64,000 nucleotides of DNA from Betaproteobacteria bacterium (GTDB lineage Bacteria > Pseudomonadota > Gammaproteobacteria > Burkholderiales > Thiobacillaceae), in the NCBI GenBank assembly GCA_016234655.1, contig JACRAU010000022.1, positions 1 through 64,000 on the forward strand. Reading direction: 5' to 3'. Below the pieces are notes generated by a model. That model saw only the letters and a program-made list of their open reading frames with translations, made no database searches and had not been told where the DNA came from. Within the stretch, counting starts at the first letter, position 1. Each line of letters begins with the position of its first letter. Below are positions 41,702-58,298 of the stretch, in pieces. A program made the position numbers and the translations under genes.

Positions 41702-41790
41702 AGTGCTCTCCAGAGAAAAGGGGAGGATTAAAATTTTTGGACTGCGGAGTATAAACGGCGGCCAGCCCGCCTGTCACCTCGACGGACAGG

Positions 41791-44555
<2,765 letters not shown>

Positions 44556-44558
44556 GTC

Positions 44559-44586
44559 GTGAGGGGTGAGGCGTGAAGCGTGAGGC
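44559..44586. repeat. Four 7-bp GTGAGGN repeats between leuS and lptE
   Basis: Units are GTGAGGG, GTGAGGC, GTGAAGC and GTGAGGC. They fill the spacer and could extend into the lptE reading frame if GTG 44573 were used as start. Confidence 0.8.
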
Positions 44587-44590
44587 GTTG

Positions 44591-45094
44591 ATGTCGTGGA
44601 GCAAAGGGCTTGCCGTCCTGGCCGTGCTCGCCGCCCTGGCCGGCTGCGGCTTCCACCTGCGCGGCCAGGTGGACCTGCCCTTCGCCTCGGCCTACGTCGA
44701 TTCGCCGGCCATCTCGCCGCTGACCGAGCCGCTCAAGCGCAGCCTGCGCGAGGCCGGCAAGACCGTGGCCGACAAGAAGGAAGCGGCCGAGATCACGATC
44801 CGGCTGTCGCAACCCACGCGCTCGAAGGACATCCTGTCCCTGAGCGGCGCCGGCAAGATCGCGGAATACCGCCTGCAATACAAGGTGGGCATGGCCGTGC
44901 TGAACGCGCGGGGCGAGGAACTGCTCGCCGGCTCGGAGGTGCAATTGGTGCGCGACTTGAGCTACGACGACAAATACATCCTGGCCAAGGAATACGAAGA
45001 GGCCCTGTTGTTCCAGGCCATGGAACAGGAGGTCTTGCAGACCTTGCTGCGCCGCCTGCGCTTCGCCAAGGGCGGCATCGCGCATAAGCAATGA
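44591..45094 (+). CDS. lptE: LPS-assembly lipoprotein LptE
   Basis: The 167-residue lipoprotein has lipobox LAALAGC followed by GFHLRG, the usual LptE start. It plugs the LptD barrel and helps insert LPS in the outer membrane. The leuS-lptE-holA order is standard for proteobacteria. ATG 44591 gives a clean signal peptide; in-frame GTG 44573 would add six repeat-coded residues. It overlaps holA by 4 bp (ATGA). Confidence 0.9.
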   Translation: MSWSKGLAVLAVLAALAGCGFHLRGQVDLPFASAYVDSPAISPLTEPLKRSLREAGKTVADKKEAAEITIRLSQPTRSKDILSLSGAGKIAEYRLQYKVGMAVLNARGEELLAGSEVQLVRDLSYDDKYILAKEYEEALLFQAMEQEVLQTLLRRLRFAKGGIAHKQ

Positions 45095-46122
45095 AGCTGC
45101 GTCCCGAGCAACTCGCCGCCGCGCTCAAAAAAGGGCTTGCACCGATCTACGTCGTCAGCGGCGACGAGCCCTTGCTGGTCGAAGAGGCCGCCGCACCGAT
45201 CCGCCATGCCTTGCGTGAGAAAGGCGTGGCCGAACGCCAGAGCTTTCAGGCCGAGGCCGGTTTCAAGTGGGCCGAATGGCTGGCCGGCTTCGACTCGCTG
45301 TCGCTGTTCGCCGAACAACGCCTGATCGAGCTGCGTCTGCCCACCGGCAAGCCGGGGGTCGAGGGCGGCAAGACGCTGGAGGCCTGGTGCGCCAACCCGC
45401 CGGCCGACACCTGGCTCTTGGTCTTGCTGCCCAAGCTCGACCGCGCCGGCCAGAACGCCAAATGGTTCAAGGCGCTGGAGGCGGCCGGGGCCTCGGTCGC
45501 GGTGCAGCCGCCCAGCTTGGAACAACTGCCGGCCTGGATCGGCGAGCGCCTGGGCCGCCACGGCCTGAAGGCCGAGCGCGAGACCTTGGCCTGGCTGGCC
45601 GCGCGGGTGGAGGGCAACCTGCTCGCCGCCCACCAGGAAGTGGAAAAACTGGCGCTCTTGCTGCCGCCCGGCCCGGTGAAATTGGAGCAAGTGCGCGAGG
45701 CGGTGGTCGATGTCGCCCGCTACGACGCCAGCGACCTGCCCGACGCTCTGCTCAAGGGCGACGCCATCCGCTTTTGCCGCATCCTCGACGGCCTCAAGGC
45801 CGAAGGCGAGGCGCCGCCCCTGGCGGTGTGGATGCTAGCCAACGAGGTGCGCAACCTGTACCGTTTAGCCAGCGGCCAGGCGCGCGGCCAATCGCTCGCC
45901 GGGCTCTATGCCGAACTGCGCATCTGGGAGAGCCGGCAGCCTCTGGTCGGCCGAGCGTTGAAACGGGTGAGCCTGGGCCAATTGGAGCAGGCCCTGCATC
46001 AGGCCGGCCTGATCGACCGCGCCGCGAAAGGGCTGCTGCGCGATGATGCGTGGGAATCGATGAAACAACTCGGGCTGTCGCTGATGGGTCAGCGCACGGT
46101 ACCGGCAATTGAGGTCATGTAA
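45091..46122 (+). CDS. holA: DNA polymerase III delta subunit
   Basis: The 343-residue clamp-loader subunit opens the beta sliding clamp. N-terminal [16 protein letters not shown] and the middle [23 protein letters not shown] are typical of HolA. The ATGA overlap with lptE and the TAATG overlap with proA show tight coupling. Confidence 0.93.
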   Translation: MKLRPEQLAAALKKGLAPIYVVSGDEPLLVEEAAAPIRHALREKGVAERQSFQAEAGFKWAEWLAGFDSLSLFAEQRLIELRLPTGKPGVEGGKTLEAWCANPPADTWLLVLLPKLDRAGQNAKWFKALEAAGASVAVQPPSLEQLPAWIGERLGRHGLKAERETLAWLAARVEGNLLAAHQEVEKLALLLPPGPVKLEQVREAVVDVARYDASDLPDALLKGDAIRFCRILDGLKAEGEAPPLAVWMLANEVRNLYRLASGQARGQSLAGLYAELRIWESRQPLVGRALKRVSLGQLEQALHQAGLIDRAAKGLLRDDAWESMKQLGLSLMGQRTVPAIEVM

Positions 46123-47378
46123 TGGATGTGAAGCAATACATGCAGACCCTGGGCCGTCAGGCGCGCGAGGCCTCGCGCGCGGTGGCACGGGCCGACACCA
46201 AGCAGAAAAATGCGGCCTTGCTGGCCATGGCCGAGGCCATCGAGCGCGACAGCGCCAAGCTGCTGGCCGCCAACGCCCAGGACATGGAACACGCCCGCGA
46301 CGCCGGCTACGACAGCGCCCTGCTCGACCGCCTGCAATTGAGCGAGAAGACCGTCGCCGCCATGGCCGAGGGCCTGCGCCAAATCGCCGCCCTACCCGAC
46401 CCGGTGGGCGAGATCGACGACCTGAAATACCGCCCGTCCGGCATCCAGGTCGGCAAGATGCGCGTGCCGCTGGGCGTGATCGGCATCATCTACGAGGCGC
46501 GGCCCAACGTCACCGCCGATGCCGCCGGCCTCTGCCTGAAGTCGGGCAATGCCGCCATCCTGCGCGGCGGCTCCGAGGCCATCCACTCCAACCAGGCCGT
46601 CGCCGCCTGCGTCAAGGAGGGCCTGGCCGCCGCCGGCCTGCCCGACACCGCCGTGCAGGTGATCGCGACCACCGACCGCGCGGCCGTGGGCGAACTGATC
46701 ACCATGAAGGACTACGTCGATGTCATCGTGCCGCGCGGCGGCAAGGGCCTGATCGAGCGGCTGATGAACGAGGCGCGCATCCCCGTGATCAAGCACCTGC
46801 ACGGCGTCTGCCATGTCTACATCGACGACCGCGCCGACCTGGCCAAGGCGGTGAAGATCGCCGACAACGCCAAGACCAGCCGCTACGGCACCTGCAACAC
46901 CATGGAGACCCTGCTGGTGGCCGCAGGCGTGGCCGCCGAGGTGCTGCCCAGGATCGCCGACATCTACCGCGCGAAGCGGGTCGAGATGCGCGGCTGCGAG
47001 CAATCGCGCGCCATCGTCGCCGACATAAAGGCGGCGACCGAAGCGGATTGGAGCGAGGAATACCTCGCCCCCATCGTCGCCATCCGGGTGGTCGCCGACA
47101 TGGATGCCGCCATCGCCCACATCAACAGCTACGGCTCGCAGCACACCGACAGCATCGTGACCGAGGACTACGGCCGCGCCCGCCGCTTTTTGCGCGAGGT
47201 CGATTCCAGCTCGGTCATGGTCAACGCCTCGACCCGCTTCGCCGACGGCTTCGAATACGGCCTGGGCGCCGAGATCGGCATCTCCACCGACAAGATCCAC
47301 GCCCGCGGCCCGGTCGGCCTGGAAGGCCTGACCTCGCAGAAGTACATCGTGCTCGGCGACGGGCATATCAGGAATTAA
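46122..47378 (+). CDS. proA: Glutamate-5-semialdehyde dehydrogenase
   Basis: The 418-residue aldehyde-dehydrogenase-fold enzyme is the second step of proline synthesis. The catalytic cysteine is in [13 protein letters not shown]. Other marks are [30 protein letters not shown] and [27 protein letters not shown], both characteristic of ProA. The start codon shares one base with the holA stop. Confidence 0.96.
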   Translation: MDVKQYMQTLGRQAREASRAVARADTKQKNAALLAMAEAIERDSAKLLAANAQDMEHARDAGYDSALLDRLQLSEKTVAAMAEGLRQIAALPDPVGEIDDLKYRPSGIQVGKMRVPLGVIGIIYEARPNVTADAAGLCLKSGNAAILRGGSEAIHSNQAVAACVKEGLAAAGLPDTAVQVIATTDRAAVGELITMKDYVDVIVPRGGKGLIERLMNEARIPVIKHLHGVCHVYIDDRADLAKAVKIADNAKTSRYGTCNTMETLLVAAGVAAEVLPRIADIYRAKRVEMRGCEQSRAIVADIKAATEADWSEEYLAPIVAIRVVADMDAAIAHINSYGSQHTDSIVTEDYGRARRFLREVDSSSVMVNASTRFADGFEYGLGAEIGISTDKIHARGPVGLEGLTSQKYIVLGDGHIRN

Positions 47379-47379
47379 G

Positions 47380-48030
47380 TTGCGCCCGATCGGCATCCTC
47401 GGCGGCACCTTCGACCCCATCCACCTCGGCCACCTGCGCCTGGCCGAGGACATGGCCGAGGCCCTGGACATCAAGGAGGTGCGCATCCTGCCCACCGGCA
47501 CGCCGCCGCACCGCGACCCCGCCCTTGCCCCGGCCGTCCAGCGGCTGGAAATGACGCGCCTGGCCATCGCCGGCAACCCGCGTTTCGTGCTCGACGAGCA
47601 CGAGATACACAAGACCAAGCGCTGCTATATGGTCGACACCTTGGGCGAACTGCGCGACGAACTCGGCCCGAAACGGCCCTTGGTGCTGTTCATCGGCGGC
47701 GACGCCTTCATGGGCCTGGACGGCTGGCGCAACTGGCAGCAGCTGTTCGAGCTGGCCCATATCGGCGTCGCCCACCGGCCCGGCTTTCCGCCCGAGACCT
47801 GGCTCGACCGCATCGCCCCCACGCTGCTCACCCAATTGCTGATGCGCCGCGCCAACAAACCGACCGACCTGGCCGGCGCGCCGGCCGGCCGTATCTGGCT
47901 CCAGGCCGTCACCCAACTGGACATCTCGTCCAGCGGCATCCGCCATCGCATCCAGACCGGCCAGAGCATCCGTTACCTGGTGCCCGAGACCGTGCACGAC
48001 TACATTCAACATCACCGACTCTACTTGTAA
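47380..48030 (+). CDS. nadD: Nicotinate-nucleotide adenylyltransferase
   Basis: The 216-residue nucleotidyltransferase joins NaMN and ATP to form deamido-NAD. Motifs are GGTFDPIHLGHLRLAED and ISSSGIRHRIQTGQSIRYL. The start is a TTG at 47380, 1 bp after the proA stop. The nadD-rsfS pair is conserved in proteobacteria. Confidence 0.95.
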   Translation: MRPIGILGGTFDPIHLGHLRLAEDMAEALDIKEVRILPTGTPPHRDPALAPAVQRLEMTRLAIAGNPRFVLDEHEIHKTKRCYMVDTLGELRDELGPKRPLVLFIGGDAFMGLDGWRNWQQLFELAHIGVAHRPGFPPETWLDRIAPTLLTQLLMRRANKPTDLAGAPAGRIWLQAVTQLDISSSGIRHRIQTGQSIRYLVPETVHDYIQHHRLYL

Positions 48031-48033
48031 ACC

Positions 48034-48414
48034 ATGAAGAACACCGCAAAGCGCAATACCGAAGAGGCCCAGGTCGAGCGCACCGTCGCCATCGCCGTCG
48101 CCGCCCTGGAAGACATCAAGGGCAAGGACATCACCGTCATCGACGTTGCCCATCTGTCGCCCTTGTTCGAGCGCATGATCATCGCCAGCGGCGACTCCAA
48201 TCGCCAGGTCAAGGCCTTGGCCGACAACGTGCGCGACAAACTGAAAGAGGCCGGGGTCGACATCATCGGCACCGAGGGCGGGGCCGGTGCCGACTGGGTG
48301 CTGGTCGATGCCGGCAGCCTGATCGTGCACGTGATGCACCCGACCGTGCGCGCCTATTACAACCTGGAAGAGCTGTGGGGCGCGGCGCAGAAGGCGCGTA
48401 GCGCGGCGGCCTAG
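48034..48414 (+). CDS. rsfS: Ribosomal silencing factor RsfS
   Basis: The 126-residue protein binds L14 and blocks subunit joining during starvation. It shows DIKGKDITVIDVAHLSPLFERMIIASGDSNRQVKAL in split form (typical RsfS core) and DWVLVDAGSLIVHVMHPTVRAYYNLEELW. It follows nadD after 3 bp and ends overlapping the convergent DUF3108 gene by 4 bp. Confidence 0.95.
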   Translation: MKNTAKRNTEEAQVERTVAIAVAALEDIKGKDITVIDVAHLSPLFERMIIASGDSNRQVKALADNVRDKLKEAGVDIIGTEGGAGADWVLVDAGSLIVHVMHPTVRAYYNLEELWGAAQKARSAAA

Positions 48415-49133
48415 CGCGCCTTCGCCCGCTTGGCCGGCACCATGCCCGACAAGGCTTTGAGATCGGCGCGATAGCGCTTGCCGTCCTCGGTGTGCTCGAT
48501 GCGCACCGGCAGGTAGGCCAGCTCCTTGGCCATCCATAAGGTCGTTTCGTATTCGCCCTCCTGGCGTTGCAGCTTGAGCGCAGTCAGCGGCCCCATCGGC
48601 GTTTCCACCGTTTCCACACCCACCACGTTCAGTTCATAGCGCTTCAACTCGCCGCGATCGACCACTTGGTAACTGAAGCGCTTGCGTTGCTTTTGTAGGT
48701 CATGGCTCGCGAGCAATTGATACAGCAAGCCATCCATCACCCCAGGCTTGAGCGCCAACTGCCAGGCCTCGCCGTCGTGACTACCCTCGACCTGCTTGGC
48801 TTGCCAATCGAAGCGCGCGCTGCGCAGTTTGGTCTTCTTGCCGCCGTTGCGCTCATAGCGATATTCCAGCGGCTGGAACTGGCCCTTCTGAAAGCGGAAA
48901 CGGCTCTGCTCGCCGATGCGGTCCTTCATCAACATCGCCGCGACACCGGTCGCATAACTGCGCGTCGAATAGAGGAACTCGCCGTTCGGCAGCCGTTCCA
49001 GCTTGCGCTCGGTCTCGCCCAGCGGCATCGATTCGAGGCTCAGGTTGTAACGGGCGACGAAGCCCTGTGGCGGTGTGGTCGCCCAGGCCGGGAGCACCAC
49101 GAAGGCGATCAATAAAGCGGCAATAAAACGCAT
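48411..49133 (-). CDS. DUF3108 periplasmic protein
   Basis: The 240-residue protein has a signal peptide (MRFIAALLIAFVVLPAWA). Its beta-rich body matches DUF3108: FVARYNLSLESMPLGETERKL, LEYRYERNGGKKTKLRSARFDW and PMGPLTALKLQRQEGEYETTLWMAKELAYLPVRIE in parts. Members are common in betaproteobacteria, often beside a related copy; function is unknown. ATG 49133 gives the signal peptide. Confidence 0.85.
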   Translation of the reverse strand: MRFIAALLIAFVVLPAWATTPPQGFVARYNLSLESMPLGETERKLERLPNGEFLYSTRSYATGVAAMLMKDRIGEQSRFRFQKGQFQPLEYRYERNGGKKTKLRSARFDWQAKQVEGSHDGEAWQLALKPGVMDGLLYQLLASHDLQKQRKRFSYQVVDRGELKRYELNVVGVETVETPMGPLTALKLQRQEGEYETTLWMAKELAYLPVRIEHTEDGKRYRADLKALSGMVPAKRAKAR

Positions 49134-49287
49134 ATCTTGTCTTGATGATAGTTTTCGCGGTCGTGACAGGTTAATGCAATTAAAGGAGCTGGCATACCGA
49201 CATCGCCGCACCGGCAACCTCGGCGCCGGGCATGGCCATCTCGCCGACGACGCCGAAGACAGGCCATCCAATTGCCTGCCAAACCGA

Positions 49288-49989
49288 TCAGACTGGAATC
49301 CTCATCCAGCATTGCCCTTGTTGCTTTTCGACCTCAACGAAGCCGCCGACCAGGCGATAGCTGAGATAGCAGACATGCCTCGGATTGGACAGGACATTGG
49401 GATTGAGGATGGCGAAATTCTCGCCCTGACACCGGGCCGATAGGGTGGCCAAGCCAGGGTGTCCCTCACGATACAGCCTGGCACCTATGGCCTGCGTGAA
49501 CGCGTAGTCTTGCTTATGCACAAGGACAGGGTAGTCAGCGGACTTGGGCCGAAAATCCAGTAGCGCCGCATCGCAGCGCACCCAGTAAATCTTGCGCTCG
49601 ATGACCACACCATCCTGGCAATAGCCCGCATCGGCCAAGAAACCATGATGCCAGTGATGCACCGTTTCATGGACAGTGGTTTCGATGCTTTCAGAACCAT
49701 ACCAGATACCGAACGTCCCATCCGAGAACCGGCTGGCTTGCCAGTTCCGGAAAGGGAAGCCAATGGCATTGGCCCATTCCGCGTCTTCGAATGGGCGATG
49801 AATGATTGGCGTCTTGGATTCGTAGGCCTGAGGCTTGACCTCATCCTCCACCGCTTGCGCCAATTGCCAGTCTTTCGGGTTGTCGCTCAGGTCATCGAAC
49901 AGTTCCTGGCCATCGCGAATGGAAACGATATTGCGCGCCAAATCCCGATGGATATCCGCCAGCGCCAAACTGGCGAAGAGATCATCCAC
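49288..49989 (-). CDS. RES-family toxin (probable NAD+-degrading)
   Basis: The 233-residue protein carries a RES domain with its conserved aromatic and acidic residues in [27 protein letters not shown] in parts (W-Y-G-S..E-T..E). Known RES toxins deplete NAD+. The start is GTG at 49989, sharing one base with the antitoxin stop (TAGTG). The antitoxin-first order is standard for Xre-RES pairs. The N-terminal 60 residues ahead of the RES core are longer than in small members. Confidence 0.82.
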   Translation of the reverse strand: MDDLFASLALADIHRDLARNIVSIRDGQELFDDLSDNPKDWQLAQAVEDEVKPQAYESKTPIIHRPFEDAEWANAIGFPFRNWQASRFSDGTFGIWYGSESIETTVHETVHHWHHGFLADAGYCQDGVVIERKIYWVRCDAALLDFRPKSADYPVLVHKQDYAFTQAIGARLYREGHPGLATLSARCQGENFAILNPNVLSNPRHVCYLSYRLVGGFVEVEKQQGQCWMRIPV

Positions 49990-50381
49990 TATTGGCCTCT
50001 TGCCTTATCCAGATAGGCACGCACCATCAGCAAACCGGCGAAGCCATATTCCTTGACGACCTCGACCGGCGTCAGGTTGTTGAAGGCCTTATTGCGAGTG
50101 GACATCCACTTGTAGGCAAGTTCCCGGTTATGTGGGAACAGCAATCGAAGGCTCTTGTGAATGCCCAAAAGATGCCCAACGCGCTCGAACTGGTCGCGCG
50201 TGGTGCCGATAGGCCCACCCTTGCGGTAATGGGCTAGGGCTGTGCGGTTCCCAGGGGCTAAACCCAACAAGGCCGCTTGGTCATCGGTTAAAAGAGACCA
50301 GTGATCAAGTAATTTCATGGTCATCATGGCCAAGGCACCCCGATCTTGCGAGGCGTGGCCCTCTGCGACTGCGGCTCTCAT
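49989..50381 (-). CDS. Xre/MbcA/ParS-type antitoxin of the RES pair
   Basis: The 130-residue protein has a helical DNA-binding N-terminal part ([26 protein letters not shown]) and the toxin-binding C-terminal domain ([33 protein letters not shown]). GGGAAGAG precedes ATG 50381. An AT-rich stretch upstream (50400-50465) is the likely autoregulated promoter and stands out from the GC-rich surroundings. Confidence 0.82.
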   Translation of the reverse strand: MRAAVAEGHASQDRGALAMMTMKLLDHWSLLTDDQAALLGLAPGNRTALAHYRKGGPIGTTRDQFERVGHLLGIHKSLRLLFPHNRELAYKWMSTRNKAFNNLTPVEVVKEYGFAGLLMVRAYLDKARGQ

Positions 50382-50512
50382 GTCTCTTCCCTCTATAGCC
50401 AATAACTATGCTGTGACTATAGAAGCATTGCAATGATAGTAACAATAAATGTTATTTATATACCAACTACCGTTCCAGCCTTACTTGATCGGCCAGCCGG
50501 AGAACTTGCCGG

Positions 50513-51244
50513 TCAGCAGGTCAGCAGGTCGGCATCGGCCGCCGTGCCGCTGCCTTTGCCATAACCGACATAGAGCGTGGCGCCGGTCAGTCCGGCTAGG
50601 TCGTAGCTGCCGATGTCGAGGGCATGGCTGGCCGTCAAAGGGCCGCTGACGAAGGCCGGCAAGGCGCCTTGACCCTTCCACTGTACCCAACCGCTCGGCG
50701 TCTCGAAATACACGCCGCCGTTGGCCGCCAGGCCGGCCGAGGCCACGGCATTGCCGCCGGTCTTGATGCCGTAGACCGCCGGCGTCGCAATGACGATGTT
50801 CAGGCCGAGCGATTGGGTGTTGATCTGCTGGGGGTGAGCGGGGAAGGAGAAGAAGGACTTCGCTGTATCGGAATAAAAAACCTTGTAGGTACCGCTCGCG
50901 ACGGTAGTAGAAGCCATATTGCTAATGTAGTGCTCTGACTGAGGAACTACGAATTGTCCGCTGCCATCAAGTACGCATGATGCTGTGTCAGTGCAAAGGC
51001 TGGCATACCAAGCCGTAGATGCTGCTGGGATTGTGTTTGTCGTGAGAGTAGTCCCTGCAGCCGTCACCCGAAACGACACATTAGGACTGGTCAGGGTAAC
51101 CGTATCGCCCGGTTTGTACTGCACGCCGCTGATCTCGATGCTCTGGGTGACCACGTCCACCACGCCGTTGGGGTTGGTGCGGCCGGCCTGGGCGGTGGCG
51201 GAGAGCAGGGCCAACAGGCCCACGAAAATCAGATTAAAACGCAT
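50513..51244 (-). pseudogene. Secreted protein of unknown family, C-terminus truncated by an 8-bp duplication
   Basis: The 243-residue product has a signal peptide (MRFNLIFVGLLALLSATAQAG) and a beta-rich body with a Cys pair (SLCTDTASCVLDGSG) and SYDLAGLTGATLYVGYG near the end. I do not recognise the family. GTCAGCAG is repeated at 50512-50519 and 50520-50527. The second copy shifts the frame and brings a TGA after ADLLTC. Removing one copy would restore ADLLTGKFSGWPIK and a TAA at 50481. Only about nine residues are lost, so the protein may still work; a sequencing error is also possible. Confidence 0.6.
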
Positions 51245-51422
51245 TGCGGGTTCCCTTCTGTTGTCAGGTGCCCCTCGGTGGGGCAATGGGGTTAAGTTAT
51301 CACGTGAGGGCGTGGCGTTAATGATGCGGGCCGGTTTGTCGCCCGCGCTCAGGCGCCGGACCCATTCCTCGGCTTGGGGGGTGTAGCGGGAGAGCGACGC
51401 GACTATGCCCTGGCACGCCTTT

Positions 51423-51719
51423 TCAGGCGGCATGCCTTACCGCTGGCGCGACCTTGGGCCGGCCCCGCGCTTCGGCCTGCCACAAATCGTAATCGGCCTG
51501 CATGCGCAGCCAGGTATCGGCACGGGGCCCGGTGACCCATTGCTCCAGGCGCAATGCCAGGTCGGGGGAAATGCCCGCGCGCTCGTTGAGCACCCGCGAC
51601 AACTGCACGCGCGACACCCCGAGCTGGGCGGCGGCCTCGGTCACGGTCAGGCCAAGATCGGGCAGGATGTCTTCGCGCAAAATGCCGCCCGGATGGGGCG
51701 GGTTGAACATGCGAGCCAT
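51423..51719 (-). CDS. higA: HigA-family antitoxin
   Basis: The 98-residue protein is a single Xre-type helix-turn-helix of the HigA/VapI class: [51 protein letters not shown] in parts. It binds toxin and represses the operon. It lies 11 bp downstream of the higB-like frame, the usual toxin-first order. Confidence 0.88.
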   Translation of the reverse strand: MARMFNPPHPGGILREDILPDLGLTVTEAAAQLGVSRVQLSRVLNERAGISPDLALRLEQWVTGPRADTWLRMQADYDLWQAEARGRPKVAPAVRHAA

Positions 51720-51730
51720 GGCTTCGTCCT

Positions 51731-52018
51731 CTAGTGAGAGTCCCGGTAATCGACCAATACGGCGTCCTCACCTTCGAACGCGAAGGTGAGCCGCCAGTTC
51801 TGGTCCACCCAAACGGCCCAATGCCCGGCCAGCTCGCCACTAAGCGCATGAAAACGCCAGCCGGGGACATTCATCGCATCCGGCGCTCCGGCCGCATCCA
51901 GTACCTTGAGCTGGCGGGCGCGCTCGGCGCCATGGGTGGGTTGAATCTCCGCCTTGGAGCCCGTTTCAAAGAAGCGTTGGACGCCCTTGTGCCGAAAGCT
52001 CTTGAGCTTGCCGAAAAT
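51731..52018 (-). CDS. higB: HigB-family toxin frame without a standard start codon
   Basis: The minus-strand frame reads [20 protein letters not shown], then [31 protein letters not shown] and [20 protein letters not shown] before TAG at 51731. This is a full-length RelE/HigB fold, an mRNA interferase when active. Between the preceding in-frame TGA and the conserved core there is no ATG, GTG or TTG. ATT at 52018 is placed where the start should be and gives 95 residues. Either initiation uses ATT or a neighbouring rare codon, or the start was lost and the toxin is silent. Confidence 0.7.
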   Translation of the reverse strand: MFGKLKSFRHKGVQRFFETGSKAEIQPTHGAERARQLKVLDAAGAPDAMNVPGWRFHALSGELAGHWAVWVDQNWRLTFAFEGEDAVLVDYRDSH

Positions 52019-52061
52019 GTAAGCTGACTCGATACACGATACAAGCCCGGCGGGGCTTCAC

Positions 52062-52091
52062 AAAAACGAACCCCGCACGCGGCGGGGTTCG
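52062..52091 (-). terminator. Intrinsic terminator of gltD
   Basis: The minus strand reads CGAACCCCGC-CGCGT-GCGGGGTTCG followed by five T, 24 bp after the gltD stop. Confidence 0.9.
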
Positions 52092-52114
52092 TTCGGGTCG
52101 GGACCGGCGCGCGT

Positions 52115-57977
<5,863 letters not shown>

Positions 57978-58040
57978 TTTATTTTTGGAAACCCGAAAAC
58001 TCTGGATAAAGGGCGGGAATTCTAGCGCTTTCAGGGGATG

Positions 58041-58081
58041 GCCGCCAACCTTGGCGGCTATGTCGGCACGGCAGTGCCGAC
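58041..58081. promoter_or_regulatory. Two perfect palindromes upstream of gltB
   Basis: GCCGCCAACCTTGGCGGC (58041-58058) and GTCGGCAC-GGCA-GTGCCGAC (58062-58081) lie 64-104 bp before gltB. They could be operators or leader hairpins. The rest of the 320-bp spacer holds a REP-like repeat and no gene. Confidence 0.4.
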
Positions 58082-58164
58082 CGACAAAGCCGTAGGGCGG
58101 CACTACCGTGCCGCTAATGCGGTCGGGAACTGTATAAAAACACCGTCTTGCATGTGGGGACGCT

Positions 58165-58246
58165 CTTGTGGGAGCGGCGCACCCAAAGGGCATAAATCCT
58201 GGCCGCGAACAATGCCGTTTCGCGGCCAGGAGGCCGCTCCCACAAG
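58165..58246. repeat. REP-like palindromic element
   Basis: Outer arms CTTGTGGGAGCGGC and its exact complement (58165-58178, 58233-58246) enclose inner arms CCTGGCCGCGAA and complement (58198-58209, 58219-58230). GTGGGAGCGGC-type palindromes are a common dispersed repeat in proteobacteria. Confidence 0.8.
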
Positions 58247-58298
58247 GCCGCTCCGTGGCATTTTCTGGCATGGTGGGTTTTACTGAGTAAGGCGGCCT

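Noticed and set aside
50513-50515. TGA of the secreted protein read as selenocysteine
   Set aside because: No selenocysteine insertion hairpin follows, and the adjacent 8-bp duplication explains the stop.
51734-52027. 97-residue plus-strand frame opposite higB
   Set aside because: The minus-strand frame matches HigB along its full length and lies correctly before higA.
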